Shown: positions 8,687-18,060, counted from the stretch's first letter. The stretch: DNA of 63,155 nt from Holosporales bacterium (GCA_031262205.1 JAISID010000020.1:1-63155), one strand, 5' to 3'. Numbers and translations: made by a program. Notes: generated by a model not told the origin, from the sequence alone.

Positions 8687-9958
8687 GTGATAGATATAAA
8701 TATCATATATAAAACCCCTGGAGTTTTAGACGAGGCATTGAAAGCAAGAAATAAAACTCCAATAGAAAAAACATTGTCGGCTTTAGATAAAAAATCTTGT
8801 TCCCTTCAAACTAAACTACAAAAAATTCAAGAAGAAAGGAATGCTAATTCAAAAACCTTCGGCATAGCCAAATCTAAGGGAGAAGATACTTCGGACATTT
8901 TAAAAAAGATGGAAACTTTAAAAAAAGAAATGGCCGAGGTTGAAAATGAAACAAATAAGGCAAAGACAGAATTTCTAGAGCTTCTCTATACCATTCCAAA
9001 CATTCCGTCTCCCGAGTGCCCTATCGGCATAGACGAAAATGCAAATATGGAAATAAGAAAATTTGGAACGCCGCAAACGTTAGACTTTAAACCTCTCGAA
9101 CATTACGAATTGGGAGCAAAATTAGGAATGATGAATTTTGAGAGAGCTAGCAAAATCGCCGGTTCAAGATTTGTTTTTCTATTTGGCGAACTTGCGAAAT
9201 TAGAGCGAGCATTAGCGCAATTTATGCTTGACGTTCACACAAAAGAAAACGGCTATACGGAAGTTTACGTTCCGCTTATTCTTGAAGGGAAAGCAATGTT
9301 TGGCGTCGGCCAACTTCCGAAATTTGAGGAAGACCTCTTCAAGACAACCGTCGATTCATATTTAATCCCAACTGCGGAAGCCTCTCTTACAAACATATAT
9401 AACGACGAAATCTTAAGCGAAGAGGAATTGCCGCTTAGATATACCGCATATACTCCTTGCTTTAGGTCTGAAGCTGGTTCCGCAGGCAGGGACACGGCAG
9501 GCATGTTGCGTCAACATCAATTCGGAAAGGTAGAACTTGTAAGCATAACGACTCCCGAACAATCGATTGCGGAACATGAGAGGATGACCGAATGCGCTGA
9601 GAAGATTCTTAAGAAGTTGAATCTACCGTTTAGAACAGTGGTATTATCAACTGGAGATATGGGATTTTGTTCTGAAAAAACTTACGACATTGAAGTCTGG
9701 CTTCCAGGGCAAGATAAATATCGAGAGATTTCAAGTTGCTCAAGATGCGGAGACTTTCAAGCGCGAAGGATGAATACTAGATTTAAAAACGGCAAGACAA
9801 AGAAAAACGAATTTGTCCATACCTTAAACGGCTCGGGAATAGCGGTCGGGCGTTGTTTAATTGCAGTCATGGAAAATTATCAACAAAATGACGGTTCCAT
9901 AGAAATCCCCGAGGCTTTGATTCCATATTTCGGGCAAGAAAAAATTGAAGCGAGATGA
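8687..9958 (+). CDS. serS: Seryl-tRNA synthetase
   Basis: This class II synthetase charges tRNA-Ser. The 423-residue protein has the N-terminal coiled-coil arm (about 25-105), motif 2 FRSEAGSAGRDTAGMLRQHQF and motif 3 in NGSGIAVGRCLIAVMENYQ, plus the family motif EISSCSRCGDFQARR. The start is GTG at 8687, giving VIDINIIYKTPG in line with family N-termini. The Nudix gene overlaps its stop by 4 bases. Confidence 0.96.
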   Translation: MIDINIIYKTPGVLDEALKARNKTPIEKTLSALDKKSCSLQTKLQKIQEERNANSKTFGIAKSKGEDTSDILKKMETLKKEMAEVENETNKAKTEFLELLYTIPNIPSPECPIGIDENANMEIRKFGTPQTLDFKPLEHYELGAKLGMMNFERASKIAGSRFVFLFGELAKLERALAQFMLDVHTKENGYTEVYVPLILEGKAMFGVGQLPKFEEDLFKTTVDSYLIPTAEASLTNIYNDEILSEEELPLRYTAYTPCFRSEAGSAGRDTAGMLRQHQFGKVELVSITTPEQSIAEHERMTECAEKILKKLNLPFRTVVLSTGDMGFCSEKTYDIEVWLPGQDKYREISSCSRCGDFQARRMNTRFKNGKTKKNEFVHTLNGSGIAVGRCLIAVMENYQQNDGSIEIPEALIPYFGQEKIEAR

Positions 9959-10386
9959 GCAGATTAAAGTCGTACGTTTGCGTTTACTTATTTGTTAAAG
10001 ACAAGAATGAAGTTCTTTTGTCGTTAAGGCAAAATACAAATTTTTGCGACGGCATGTGGTCTATGATCGCAGGACATGTGGAAGACGGAGAAAGCGCGAC
10101 GCAAGCTATGATAAGAGAAGCTAAAGAAGAAGCGGGAATAGATATACATGCAAACGATCTCAACGCAATTTACGTCATGGATAGAATAGACTCAGATCGA
10201 CAGAATATTGAAATTTTCTTTAACTGTGAGAAATATTCAGGGGAATTAACAAATATGGAACCGAATAAGTGCGGCGGAATAGAATTTTTCGATATTAACA
10301 ATCTGCCGAAAAACACAATTCCATATATAAAAAAAGCAATTGAAGATATAGTACAAGACGAAAAATACGGAGAATTTGGATATTAA
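9955..10386 (+). CDS. Nudix hydrolase (MutT-like)
   Basis: This 143-residue protein hydrolyses a nucleoside diphosphate linked to another group. It has a complete Nudix box GHVEDGESATQAMIREAKEEA followed by GI, matching GX5EX7REUXEEXGU at about residues 38-60. The substrate cannot be read from sequence; oxidised or capped nucleotides are typical of small members. ATG overlaps the serS TGA (ATGA), so translation is coupled. Confidence 0.88.
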   Translation: MSRLKSYVCVYLFVKDKNEVLLSLRQNTNFCDGMWSMIAGHVEDGESATQAMIREAKEEAGIDIHANDLNAIYVMDRIDSDRQNIEIFFNCEKYSGELTNMEPNKCGGIEFFDINNLPKNTIPYIKKAIEDIVQDEKYGEFGY

Positions 10387-10429
10387 TTTTTCTTGATAGT
10401 CGATATTTTATAAAGTATTATCAATCCGT

Positions 10430-10503
10430 TGACGATATTTGGGCAAATATCGTCAGTTCACTGACGTTTTTTGGGAGAATACCGTCAGCGCGTCGACGGT
10501 ATT
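10430..10503 (+). promoter_or_regulatory. Three tandem inverted repeats in an ATPase gene leader
   Basis: Hairpin 1 is TGACGATATTT (10430-10440) with AAATATCGTCA (10445-10455). Hairpin 2 is CGTCAGT (10451-10457) with ACTGACG (10460-10466), sharing bases with hairpin 1, so the two exclude each other. Hairpin 3 is AATACCGTC (10478-10486) with GACGGTATT (10495-10503). The ATPase ATG follows at 10513. Mutually exclusive hairpins and repeated CGTC/GACG cores suggest an operator or RNA switch; this is inference. Confidence 0.6.
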
Positions 10504-10512
10504 TGGAGTATT

Positions 10513-10713
10513 ATGATTATAAGAACAAAAATAATTAATGAAATTCAGAAAAGCCTATCCCAAAACAAAGTCGTACTTCTTTTTGGAACAAGAAGAACCG
10601 GCAAGACCACTCTTACCCAACAAATCATTGAGCGCTTGAAAAATTACTTAAAAGATATATCGAAGGATTTGATCTCGTCGTTTTTGACGAAGCCCAAAAT
10701 ATTTCAAAATTAA
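10513..10713 (+). pseudogene. DUF4143-type ATPase, N-terminal fragment
   Basis: The fragment encodes the start of an AAA-like ATPase with Walker A FGTRRTGKTTL at about residues 23-33. The frame then closes at 10713. In a different frame, just upstream of that stop, the DNA encodes EGFDLVVFDEAQNIS, the family Walker B. About 40 family residues appear deleted between the two motifs and the join is out of frame. The C-terminal half of such a gene lies at 12184-13041, so this is most likely one broken gene. Three overlapping hairpins precede the ATG. Confidence 0.75.
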
Positions 10714-10798
10714 CGGAAGAAGATAAGGCTTTCGGCACCAGATGGAGAAAGCAAATGGAAGAGCGTGGATTATTAATACCTGCAAGAGGAGATTGATT

Positions 10799-11227
10799 AT
10801 GAATATTAAAAAGAAACAGATACGGTTAATCGGAGCGTTAGGGCTTTGTTTTATCGTCCTATCGTTTATTGGAAGCAAAGCCGAAGATACTAAAACTAAA
10901 GACGAGCCAATCGTAGAAACTAAAGAAAAATCCGTCGTAGAAGCGGCGACAAAACAAGACGCGGGAACCTGCAAAGGACGTTCCGATCAAGAAACGCGCG
11001 AAAAACTAGCGAGAGACTATAGCAAAGCAACCGCCGAGCTGGTCTTTTCGGCGGCTCCCGTCGGGAAAAATAAAAAGCATATAATTACAAACGCTTTTCA
11101 ATTAATCGCTATAATAGACCAAATATGCCGTCTAGACATGCAGCTTATATTCATGGACGCTAGGCTAAGCGAAATAGTAAGTCGGCTAGACAGAATAGAA
11201 ACTAAACTAAACGAGCGATCTGAATGA
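10799..11227 (+). CDS. Small exported protein of unknown function
   Basis: I do not recognise this 142-residue protein. A signal-like segment (about 8-25, IRLIGALGLCFIVLSFIGSKA) follows a KKK-rich N-terminus; an acidic/lysine-rich linker and a C-terminal heptad-like helix (IDQICRLDMQLIFMDARLSE onwards) follow. GAGGAG 9 bases before the ATG at 10799 supports this start over an upstream in-frame ATG. It lies inside the interrupted ATPase gene, followed by two more small exported or membrane reading frames with a similar plan. Confidence 0.6.
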   Translation: MNIKKKQIRLIGALGLCFIVLSFIGSKAEDTKTKDEPIVETKEKSVVEAATKQDAGTCKGRSDQETREKLARDYSKATAELVFSAAPVGKNKKHIITNAFQLIAIIDQICRLDMQLIFMDARLSEIVSRLDRIETKLNERSE

Positions 11228-11281
11228 AGGAACGGGATAAAAATACTAACTTATACGCTGTTAATAGCTAGTTTTTCACTA

Positions 11282-11368
11282 ATGACGTTATTTGTGTTTA
11301 AAGTTATATATAGAGCCGAGAAAAATGAAATTTCAAGAAAGGAAACTACAGATGAAAACAATATTTAA
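11282..11368 (+). CDS. Possible very small membrane protein
   Basis: A reading frame between the two larger small genes encodes a hydrophobic helix (LLIASFSLMTLFVFKVIYRA) then a charged tail ending in TDENNI. The only ATG (11282) leaves 28 residues. The open frame begins at 11228, and an ATA at 11237, just after AAGGAA, would give the whole helix. Its end overlaps the start of the next gene. A genuine gene is possible but unproven. Confidence 0.25.
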   Translation: MTLFVFKVIYRAEKNEISRKETTDENNI

Positions 11369-11585
11369 AGTAGCTTTAGGAATATTAGCAATATCGGCCT
11401 GCGGCTACAACGCATACTCGTTCGAACAAGAAGAAATTGCGCGGCAGGAAGAGACCAAGGCGTTAGTCCCTAAGAAAAAAACCAATCGCGTAACTTGTAA
11501 ACAAGCGCTAGCGGTATTAGAATTGAGAATCAAAGAGTTAGAAAAAAAGATCGACGATTTAATAAACGCGATAAACAGGAAGTAA
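11352..11585 (+). CDS. Small putative lipoprotein with coiled-coil tail
   Basis: This 77-residue protein of unknown family starts MKTIFKVALGILAISACGYN, a short signal sequence ending in a lipobox-like ISAC, so Cys17 may be lipidated. The C-terminal 30 residues (VLELRIKELEKKIDDLINAI) have strong heptad periodicity. AAGGAAA about 8 bases before the ATG supports 11352 over the upstream 11292 ATG. The layout, signal plus C-terminal helix, echoes the gene at 10799. Confidence 0.55.
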   Translation: MKTIFKVALGILAISACGYNAYSFEQEEIARQEETKALVPKKKTNRVTCKQALAVLELRIKELEKKIDDLINAINRK

Positions 11586-11632
11586 CTTAAAAAAAATCAT
11601 AGGACGAAGAGGAATTTGTTAATCTTGTATAT

Positions 11633-12180
11633 ATGTTCGACACATTGGACGATTCGGCAAATTGTCTTTTAGATAAACTTGAGGAAGCTGACGGGCATCG
11701 CTTAAACAAAAAAAAAAAGAAAGTGGATTTTTGGCGGAGGCACGAAGATTTCGGGATAAGAGACGACGTTGCGATAGCTATAATCGCGAGATTTTGGGAC
11801 GACGGACAAATGAGACCTAATTCATTTGCGTTTTCCCTTCTCAGAGTCCTTGGAGGAGAAGGGATACGCGAACTTGGATTTGATACAATGCTTAGACGTT
11901 GCGACAGCATAGAAGAATGGAGCCTCGTATCAACATGATAAGGCTTTTAAGCATTATGAAAAAACGCTGCCTAAACCTATAGCTAAATTAGTCGCGGAAA
12001 TGCCCGAAATAATTACCGACCAATATATAGAGACTTCTATAAAGCCGTTTATAGAATCAAGCGAATCCGACGTTTTTCAAGTTATGAAACAATGCTTATT
12101 CGCTCAATCCAGTTTTGACGCGAAAACTTTCGCTTTTTTAGAACTTTGTAATATTTATATTTTAGCTTCATTTTTCTAAT
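11633..12180 (+). pseudogene. Frameshifted gene of unknown family
   Basis: The first frame (11633-11938) encodes 101 residues beginning MFDTLDDSANCLLDKLEEAD. It ends just after EEWSLVST, while an adjacent frame continues openly from SYQHDKAFKHYEKTLPKPIA to ASFF and a stop near 12180. Together they read as one protein of about 180 residues broken by a single-base shift near 11930. A run of ten A residues at 11708-11717 is a further slippage-prone site. I recognise no domain. It directly precedes the C-terminal half of the broken ATPase. Confidence 0.4.
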
Positions 12181-12183
12181 AGG

Positions 12184-13041
12184 ACAGGTTTCCTTCACGA
12201 CGTCTTCCCGCAAACTAAAATTATCGCCACTGGTTCTTCAAGTTTCGATTTAGCAAATAAGACAGGCGATCCGCTAGTTGGAAGGAACAGACGCTTTATA
12301 GTCTATCCGTTCTCAATGAACGAACTTCAAAATACCGAGGGAACTTTTATACGCGATGCTAATTTAGAAAACTTCTTAAGATTTGGCGCGTATCCTTGCA
12401 TTTACGGGATGACTGAACAAAACCAAAAGATAGAATTAGAATGTTTAGTTAACGATTATCTTTACAAAGATATCTTAGCTTTTGAGAATATAAAGCATTC
12501 AAGTCAAATCTCAGAGCTGCTTCAATGTTTGGCTTTTCGGATAGGCTCTCTAGTTTCTTTTAACGAACTTTCAAACAACCTATCGATTAGCAAAAACACT
12601 GTGAAAAAATATATCGACCTTCTAGAAAAATGCTACGTAATCTTCACGCTTCCAGCATTTTCAGGAAATCTTAGCAATGAAATTGGGAAAGATAGAAAAC
12701 GTAAAATCTTCTTCTACGACGTTGGAATTAGAAACGCTTTAATCGGGAATTATCAATTTATGAAATTCAGAACCGATGCTGGAGGGATTTGGGAAAATTT
12801 CTGTATTTCAGAACTTATAAAAAAAGCGCAGGAAGAACAAAGAAGACCTCGTCAATATTTTTGGAGAAATTATGAAGGGAAAGAAGTCGACTTCATCGAA
12901 GAGGAAGACGGTGAATTGACGGCATACAAGTTTAAATATAGTCAAGATAAAAAGGCAATCCTACCAAAAGACTTTGAGAAAACATATAATGTGAAAAGTT
13001 TTCACGTCGTTACTAATAAGAACTGGATTGAATATTTCTAG
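12184..13041 (+). pseudogene. DUF4143-type ATPase, C-terminal fragment
   Basis: The frame opens with GFLHDVFPQTKIIATGSSSF, the sensor-like motif after Walker B in DUF4143 ATPases. It continues through PLVGRNRRFIVYPFSMNEL, a winged-helix part (NELSNNLSISKNTVKKYIDL) and a C-terminal PD-(D/E)XK-like part with GKEVDFIEEEDGELTAYKFK. It lacks the P-loop. The first ATG (12316) would give 241 residues. It belongs with the fragment at 10513, separated by 1.5 kb of small genes. It ends 9 bases before the OGG1-like gene, so it may still lead that operon. Confidence 0.78.
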
Positions 13042-13050
13042 AGATAATGA

Positions 13051-13833
13051 ATGTTAAAGTTTAAAATTCCCGATTTTTCTATAGAGCAGATTGCAAACTC
13101 GGGACAGTGTTTTCGGATAAATAAAACAGAAAACGCATGGCAAGTTATAGCTCTCGGAAAAGTTTTAGAAATTCAACAGGTAGATAAAAACTCCTGCGCC
13201 TTCAATTGCTCCAAAGAAGAATACGAAAATATTTGGACGAATTATTTTGATCTTAACAGAAACTATAACGAGATAAAAAAAGCTATACTAGAAACTAAAG
13301 ACGCATACTTAATCAAGGCGGTCGAATACGGATACGGCCTTAGAATATTAAAACAAGACGCATGGGAAATCATAGTAAGTTTCATAATTTCGCAAAGGAA
13401 TAATATTCCCCGTATAAAAAACACTATAAAAAAGTTATGCGTTCCATACGGCGCCTTCTTTCCTTGGGCAAGCGATCTAGCAAAGCATACGGAAAAAGAT
13501 TTTAAATCAATGGGGCTTGGTTATAGAGCAAAATATTTAGTCGATATCGTTAAAGCTGTAAACAGTGGCGACTTTGACATTGAATACCTCAAAAAGTTAA
13601 GTTATCAAGACGCGATAAAATACATGAAACAATTTAACGGAATAGGCGATAAAGTCGCTAATTGCATCGCCCTTTTCGGACTGCATAAAATTGAGGCGTT
13701 TCCTAGAGACGTTTGGATTAATAGAATTATAGAAAATCAATATAACGGTAAATTCAATATCAAACGTTTTGCTGGATATGCGGGCATTGTTCAACAATAC
13801 ATGTTTTTCTACCAACGAAGTTTAGGAAGATGA
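13051..13833 (+). CDS. ogg: OGG1-type 8-oxoguanine DNA glycosylase/AP lyase
   Basis: This protein excises 8-oxoguanine and nicks the abasic site. The 260 residues show the OGG1 layout: an N-terminal beta part with GQCFR (18-22), then helix-hairpin-helix GIGDKVANC with presumed catalytic Lys201, then FPRDVWI with Asp220. This is the Ogg1 pattern (K-V-A-x-C and P-x-D) rather than MutM or AlkA. It starts 9 bases after the ATPase fragment and overlaps ogt by 4 bases. From general knowledge, bacterial members are best known from Firmicutes, so horizontal transfer is a fair inference. Confidence 0.87.
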   Translation: MLKFKIPDFSIEQIANSGQCFRINKTENAWQVIALGKVLEIQQVDKNSCAFNCSKEEYENIWTNYFDLNRNYNEIKKAILETKDAYLIKAVEYGYGLRILKQDAWEIIVSFIISQRNNIPRIKNTIKKLCVPYGAFFPWASDLAKHTEKDFKSMGLGYRAKYLVDIVKAVNSGDFDIEYLKKLSYQDAIKYMKQFNGIGDKVANCIALFGLHKIEAFPRDVWINRIIENQYNGKFNIKRFAGYAGIVQQYMFFYQRSLGR

Positions 13834-14303
13834 AATCGTATAGCTACGACACAAAGATTGGAAAGATAATCGTAGAAGCGGAAGACAATCATATTGTCAA
13901 AGTTTCTTTTAGCCATACCAACGCCGGCAATATGGAAGAAACTCCGCTAATAAAAAATGCGTACGCGCAGATAGCCGAATATCTTAATGGGCAAAGAAAA
14001 GTTTTTGATTTACCTCTCCGCTTCTTAGGAACGAAATTTCAAAATACCGTATGGAGAGCTTTGCTTAAAATACCTTACGGCGAAACAAGAAGTTATAAGG
14101 AAATCTCAAAAACAATAGGGGAAAAGCAAACTTATAGAGCGGTTGGAGCGGCTTGCAAACAAAATCCTATTTGCATAATCATCCCGTGTCACAGAGTCAT
14201 AGGGACAAATGGGAACCTTACCGGATATGCGGGAGGTATTAATATAAAGGAAACTCTTCTTCAAATAGAACGGGAAAATGATACGGCTGAATCATACGTT
14301 TGA
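13830..14303 (+). CDS. ogt: Methylated-DNA-protein-cysteine methyltransferase
   Basis: This suicide enzyme takes the methyl group from O6-methylguanine. The 157-residue protein has the active-site motif IIPCHRVIG with acceptor Cys120, plus TKFQNTVWRALLKIPYGETRSY, the wing and helix-turn-helix DNA-binding motif, and a C-terminal GYAGG. Length fits Ogt. Its ATG overlaps the ogg TGA (ATGA) and its end overlaps the next glycosylase by 26 bases, so all three repair genes should be one translationally coupled unit. Confidence 0.94.
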   Translation: MKSYSYDTKIGKIIVEAEDNHIVKVSFSHTNAGNMEETPLIKNAYAQIAEYLNGQRKVFDLPLRFLGTKFQNTVWRALLKIPYGETRSYKEISKTIGEKQTYRAVGAACKQNPICIIIPCHRVIGTNGNLTGYAGGINIKETLLQIERENDTAESYV

Positions 14304-14757
14304 ACCAGTATTTAACGAAAACTCAGAAATACTAATTTTGGGAACGTTTCCTTCAGAGAAATCCAGAGAATTTGGATTCTATTATGGACATCCGCAAAAT
14401 CGATTTTGGAAAGTCATCGCTAACATCACAAAAACCTCCCCTATCCCAAATAGCATCGACGACAAAAAAATGATGTTGTTGAAGAACAAAATAGCGCTAT
14501 GGGATATAATAAAAAGCTGCGATATAGAAGGCTCGAGCGACAACAGCATAACAAACGTCATCCCAAACGATCTATCTATGATTTTAGATAATTCCAACAT
14601 TAAACAAATATTTGCTAACGGAAATAAAGCCTGCGAATTGTGTAAAAAATATTTCGTCGACGCCATAATTTTGCCGTCGACAAGCCCCGCAAATGCAACT
14701 TATAATCTGGAAAGATTAATTTATAAATGGACTATAATAACATCTTTTCTGAAATAG
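14278..14757 (+). CDS. Hypoxanthine-type DNA glycosylase (UDG superfamily)
   Basis: The protein, 159 residues, carries the N-terminal signature ILILGTFPSEKSREFGFYYGH followed by PQNRFWKVIA. This matches the small UDG-superfamily subgroup described as DNA-deoxyinosine glycosylases, related to Mug. LPSTSPANATYN matches the second active-site strand. The role would be removal of deaminated adenine. It overlaps ogt by 26 bases, a strong sign of operon membership. Substrate preference comes from the subgroup, not from a residue seen here. Confidence 0.82.
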   Translation: MIRLNHTFEPVFNENSEILILGTFPSEKSREFGFYYGHPQNRFWKVIANITKTSPIPNSIDDKKMMLLKNKIALWDIIKSCDIEGSSDNSITNVIPNDLSMILDNSNIKQIFANGNKACELCKKYFVDAIILPSTSPANATYNLERLIYKWTIITSFLK

Positions 14758-15029
14758 AAAAGGGAGCTATCCCTCTATACGTAATGACGATCTGTACCAG
14801 AAACTCTAGCGATTATATAAGTTCTTAGGCGATCATCCTCTCTAACATGCAGTAATAGTTTTATATACACGCTCATTATAAATGAACCGCTTTAAACATA
14901 CTTACAAATTCTTAAAAACTCCAAAGATATATCTTTTATACGAATCCTAATTTGCATGCCGCATGTTATGGGACGATTCCAAATTCTTATTTTGCTACTT
15001 TCACATCAGAGGATGGCTCTAATAAGAAA

Positions 15030-17141
15030 TTATGAATATTTATTTCCAGACAACGATTTTAAATTCTCCACAAAATTTGCAAAAATTGGAAGCGCAACTT
15101 TGGAACCAGTGCAATGCTCGCCTAATGATTTCGGCATTGAATATCCAACAAAAACGCAAACCATATAACTCTTTTCGCCATCCACAATGCAGCCTACAAA
15201 CCAAGCGTCTTTAAAATCATTTGTCGTGCCGGTTTTCCCAAATACATTTACGCCATACTTCTCTTCTAGATATAACAGCCTTTTAGCAGTGCCGTATTTC
15301 ACGACGTCGTGAAGAATATTTTTCATTGTCTCGGCGGTTTCTTCGCTCATTATTCTCTTAGTCTTTACATTGCAGAGGTCGTCCTTAAGACATCTATTCG
15401 AACGCCTTATTTCGGTTACAAACCTTGGGAATACCATAACCCCTTTATTAAAAAATGCTGAAAACGCCGATAACATTTTTAAAGGAGTCGTTTCTACAGC
15501 GCCTAGCACTGCGGAAATAGGCACTTTTTTTCTTACTAGTCCAGCCGAACTTAGAAGTTTAGAAATTGGTTTTAGTCCAATTTCTAAGGCTAAATTAACT
15601 GTAGATAGGTTCCTGGAATATATAACTCCATCCCTCAAATAGGTTTTCCCATAACGTTTCTTAGTATAATTATGGGGAGAATATTTGGAGCCGTCCGGCA
15701 TTAGAATTGCAATGGATTTATCCTCTATAATATCATATTCATCCTTGCCGTTTTCAATCGCCGCAGCGTAAACAAACGGCTTAATAGTAGAGCCTGGCTG
15801 CCTCATCGCCTGGGTTATACAGTTGAACGACGATATGTCAAAACTAAATCCTCCGGCCATTCCAAGCGTGTCTCCGTCTTGCAAATCCATAACGACTATC
15901 CCGCCGGCAACATCTGGAGTTTGATATGGCTCATATGATTTTTTATCGTCTAGGAATCTACATAAAATTACGTCTCCAACATTAAATTGGGCGTCTTTGT
16001 AAACCTCGTTTAATTTTACAACGATTCTTTTTTTATCGTAGGTTTCGCAGATTAAAAACTTTTGGTCAATCTTTCGTACGACGCATGGAGTAATTTTATT
16101 ATTAATAGCGGGAAGTCGTTTATTGATTTCTGCAAGCGATATCGTAGGATCATTGTTCACATTGCCGAGAATTCCCCGCCACTTTTCGGATTTTGTAAAC
16201 TCTATCAAACCGTCTTCGAGAGCCTTTTCAGCGCAATATTGAACTTGTTTGTTCATCGTTGTTTTTATCGAATATCCGCGTCTGAAAAATGAATCTTTTG
16301 AAACTTGTTGAGAAAATATTCTAAATATTTCATCAGAAAAATAGGGAGCGAAAATTTTATGCTTTCTAAACTTTAGGCTAATTGGTTTCGATACGGCGTC
16401 TTTTAATTGAGCTTTCGATATATAACCAAGCTCGTACATTTGATATAAAATGGAATTTCTTTTCATTAATAACTTCGCCGAATCTTTCATACTGATATAT
16501 ACCGACGGAGCGCTTGGTATAGCCGCTAGAAACGCCGCTTCGTGAGCTTCTATTTTCTCAATCGGTTTTTCAAAATAGTAATTGCATGCTTCGACAACGC
16601 CGTAACATCCCTTCCCCAAATAAAGTTGATTAAGATATATCTCGAGAATTTTATCTTTTTTTATAGTAGCTTCAATGCGAAACGCCATAATTGCTTCGCG
16701 TATTTTTCTTGTAAAACTTTTTGTAGCTCCAACTAAAAGATTCTTAGCTATCTGCTGAGTTATGGTGGAACCTCCCGCCGGTTTTTTAGTCCAGGATTTT
16801 TTAGCGGTATTTTCAAAAACCGCTCTTAATAAACTAAGGACGTTTATCCCTGAATGATCGTAAAATTCCTTATCTTCCGCAACGATAAACGCTCCTTTAA
16901 CGACCATAGGAATTTTTTCAAATGGAATAATAACCCTGCGTTCAACGGCATACTCTTCTATCAACTCGTCGTCTGAAGAATAAATTCTCGTCGTCATAGG
17001 CGGGGAATATTCTAGAAGAGTCGATTCGCTTGGCAAATCCCTTCCATAGTAATAAAAGAATCCCCCTAAAAATATTGATATGATAAAGAACGCGCTAAAT
17101 ATGAAAAAGAAGAGACCGCTTAACTTTTTAAGAAGAATCAT
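15030..17141 (-). CDS. mrcA: Class A penicillin-binding protein 1A
   Basis: This bifunctional peptidoglycan synthase (about 703 residues) has an N-terminal membrane anchor (LFFFIFSAFFIISIFLGGFF), a GT51 transglycosylase with EDKEFYDHSGIN and GGSTITQQIAKNLL, and a transpeptidase with PGSTIKP (SxxK), SRN in YSRNLSTVN and FGKTGTTNDF (KTG). All catalytic motifs are present, so the bacterium probably makes peptidoglycan. I place the start at the ATG at 17141, with GAGAG about 5 bases upstream; a TTG at 17153 is also possible. It is short compared with many PBP1A proteins. Confidence 0.93.
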   Translation of the reverse strand: MILLKKLSGLFFFIFSAFFIISIFLGGFFYYYGRDLPSESTLLEYSPPMTTRIYSSDDELIEEYAVERRVIIPFEKIPMVVKGAFIVAEDKEFYDHSGINVLSLLRAVFENTAKKSWTKKPAGGSTITQQIAKNLLVGATKSFTRKIREAIMAFRIEATIKKDKILEIYLNQLYLGKGCYGVVEACNYYFEKPIEKIEAHEAAFLAAIPSAPSVYISMKDSAKLLMKRNSILYQMYELGYISKAQLKDAVSKPISLKFRKHKIFAPYFSDEIFRIFSQQVSKDSFFRRGYSIKTTMNKQVQYCAEKALEDGLIEFTKSEKWRGILGNVNNDPTISLAEINKRLPAINNKITPCVVRKIDQKFLICETYDKKRIVVKLNEVYKDAQFNVGDVILCRFLDDKKSYEPYQTPDVAGGIVVMDLQDGDTLGMAGGFSFDISSFNCITQAMRQPGSTIKPFVYAAAIENGKDEYDIIEDKSIAILMPDGSKYSPHNYTKKRYGKTYLRDGVIYSRNLSTVNLALEIGLKPISKLLSSAGLVRKKVPISAVLGAVETTPLKMLSAFSAFFNKGVMVFPRFVTEIRRSNRCLKDDLCNVKTKRIMSEETAETMKNILHDVVKYGTAKRLLYLEEKYGVNVFGKTGTTNDFKDAWFVGCIVDGEKSYMVCVFVGYSMPKSLGEHCTGSKVALPIFANFVENLKSLSGNKYS

Positions 17142-17190
17142 ACGGACTCTCAATAAATTTCAGAAACGGCGTTACGTTTCTTTAACAAAG

Positions 17191-17883
17191 TTAACGACGA
17201 TTACCAAGCAATCTTAGAAGGCTTAAAAATAGATTTATGAAATCCAAATATAAACTCAACGAACCAATAATCGCCCGTTTTTTCAAAGTCTCCTCGTCAA
17301 GCGTTTCATTATAAAACTCTTTAATCTTTTGAACGTCATATGCGGTTAATCCGCAAAAGATCATAACGGAAAGAGCGGACAGACCGATTTGAAGTCCCGA
17401 ACTTTGCAGGAATATATTCACGATGGAACTTATAACAACCGTCCATAAACCGACTATCATAAACGAACCTACGCCAGTTAAATCTTTCTTTGTCACATAT
17501 CCGTAAAGGCTCATGCCGCCGAAAAATAATGCGGCCATAAAGAAGGCGTTAGCAATGCTTTCTCCCGTGTACGCTGCGAAAATAGGGGATAAAGACGCTC
17601 CAATTAACGCAGAATATAGCCAAAATAATCCCTTTGCTTTTTCAGAATCTATTTTATTTATCCGAGCTGAAATGTATATAACGATCCCAATCGTAGCAAG
17701 TATTAACAATATAGAGAAACCGCCGGCTAAAAATGCTAAAACATCGGCATTCAAAGCGCAAACAAACGACACGGCTCCAGTTAAACATAGGGCTAAGAAC
17801 ATCTTATTATAGACAAGCGTCATATATTTTCTAACGCCGTCGCCAGCTAGAATAGGTCCCGAGCCAAAATTACCGTTACTCAT
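17191..17883 (-). CDS. Bax inhibitor-1/YccA family membrane protein
   Basis: The protein has about 230 residues and seven hydrophobic segments. It matches the BI-1/YccA/YbhL family: YMTLVYNKMFLALCLTGAVS at the N-terminus, IFCGLTAYDVQKIKEFY near the C-terminus and SLYLDFINLFLSLLRLLG at the end. Bacterial members act at the inner membrane and in some cases modulate FtsH or leak calcium; this one's role is not readable. The start is set at the ATG at 17883, with AGGGAA upstream. It is monocistronic. Confidence 0.9.
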   Translation of the reverse strand: MSNGNFGSGPILAGDGVRKYMTLVYNKMFLALCLTGAVSFVCALNADVLAFLAGGFSILLILATIGIVIYISARINKIDSEKAKGLFWLYSALIGASLSPIFAAYTGESIANAFFMAALFFGGMSLYGYVTKKDLTGVGSFMIVGLWTVVISSIVNIFLQSSGLQIGLSALSVMIFCGLTAYDVQKIKEFYNETLDEETLKKRAIIGSLSLYLDFINLFLSLLRLLGNRR

Positions 17884-18060
17884 AATCAATTTCCCTGATA
17901 TAAATATATATGTTCATTATACCACCGCGCCTTATTCAACAAGCAAAATATTTTTCACCATATGAAATAGATTGTTGTTTTTGATAATATTCCCTTAGCA
18001 TTTGTTCTCGCGAATCTTTCCTGTTAACATTTTTACGAGTTTCCCAAATCCGTATAGAAC

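Noticed and set aside
10648..10974. 108-codon minus-strand frame across the broken ATPase
   Set aside because: It crosses the disrupted ATPase and a supported exported gene on the + strand; no motif.
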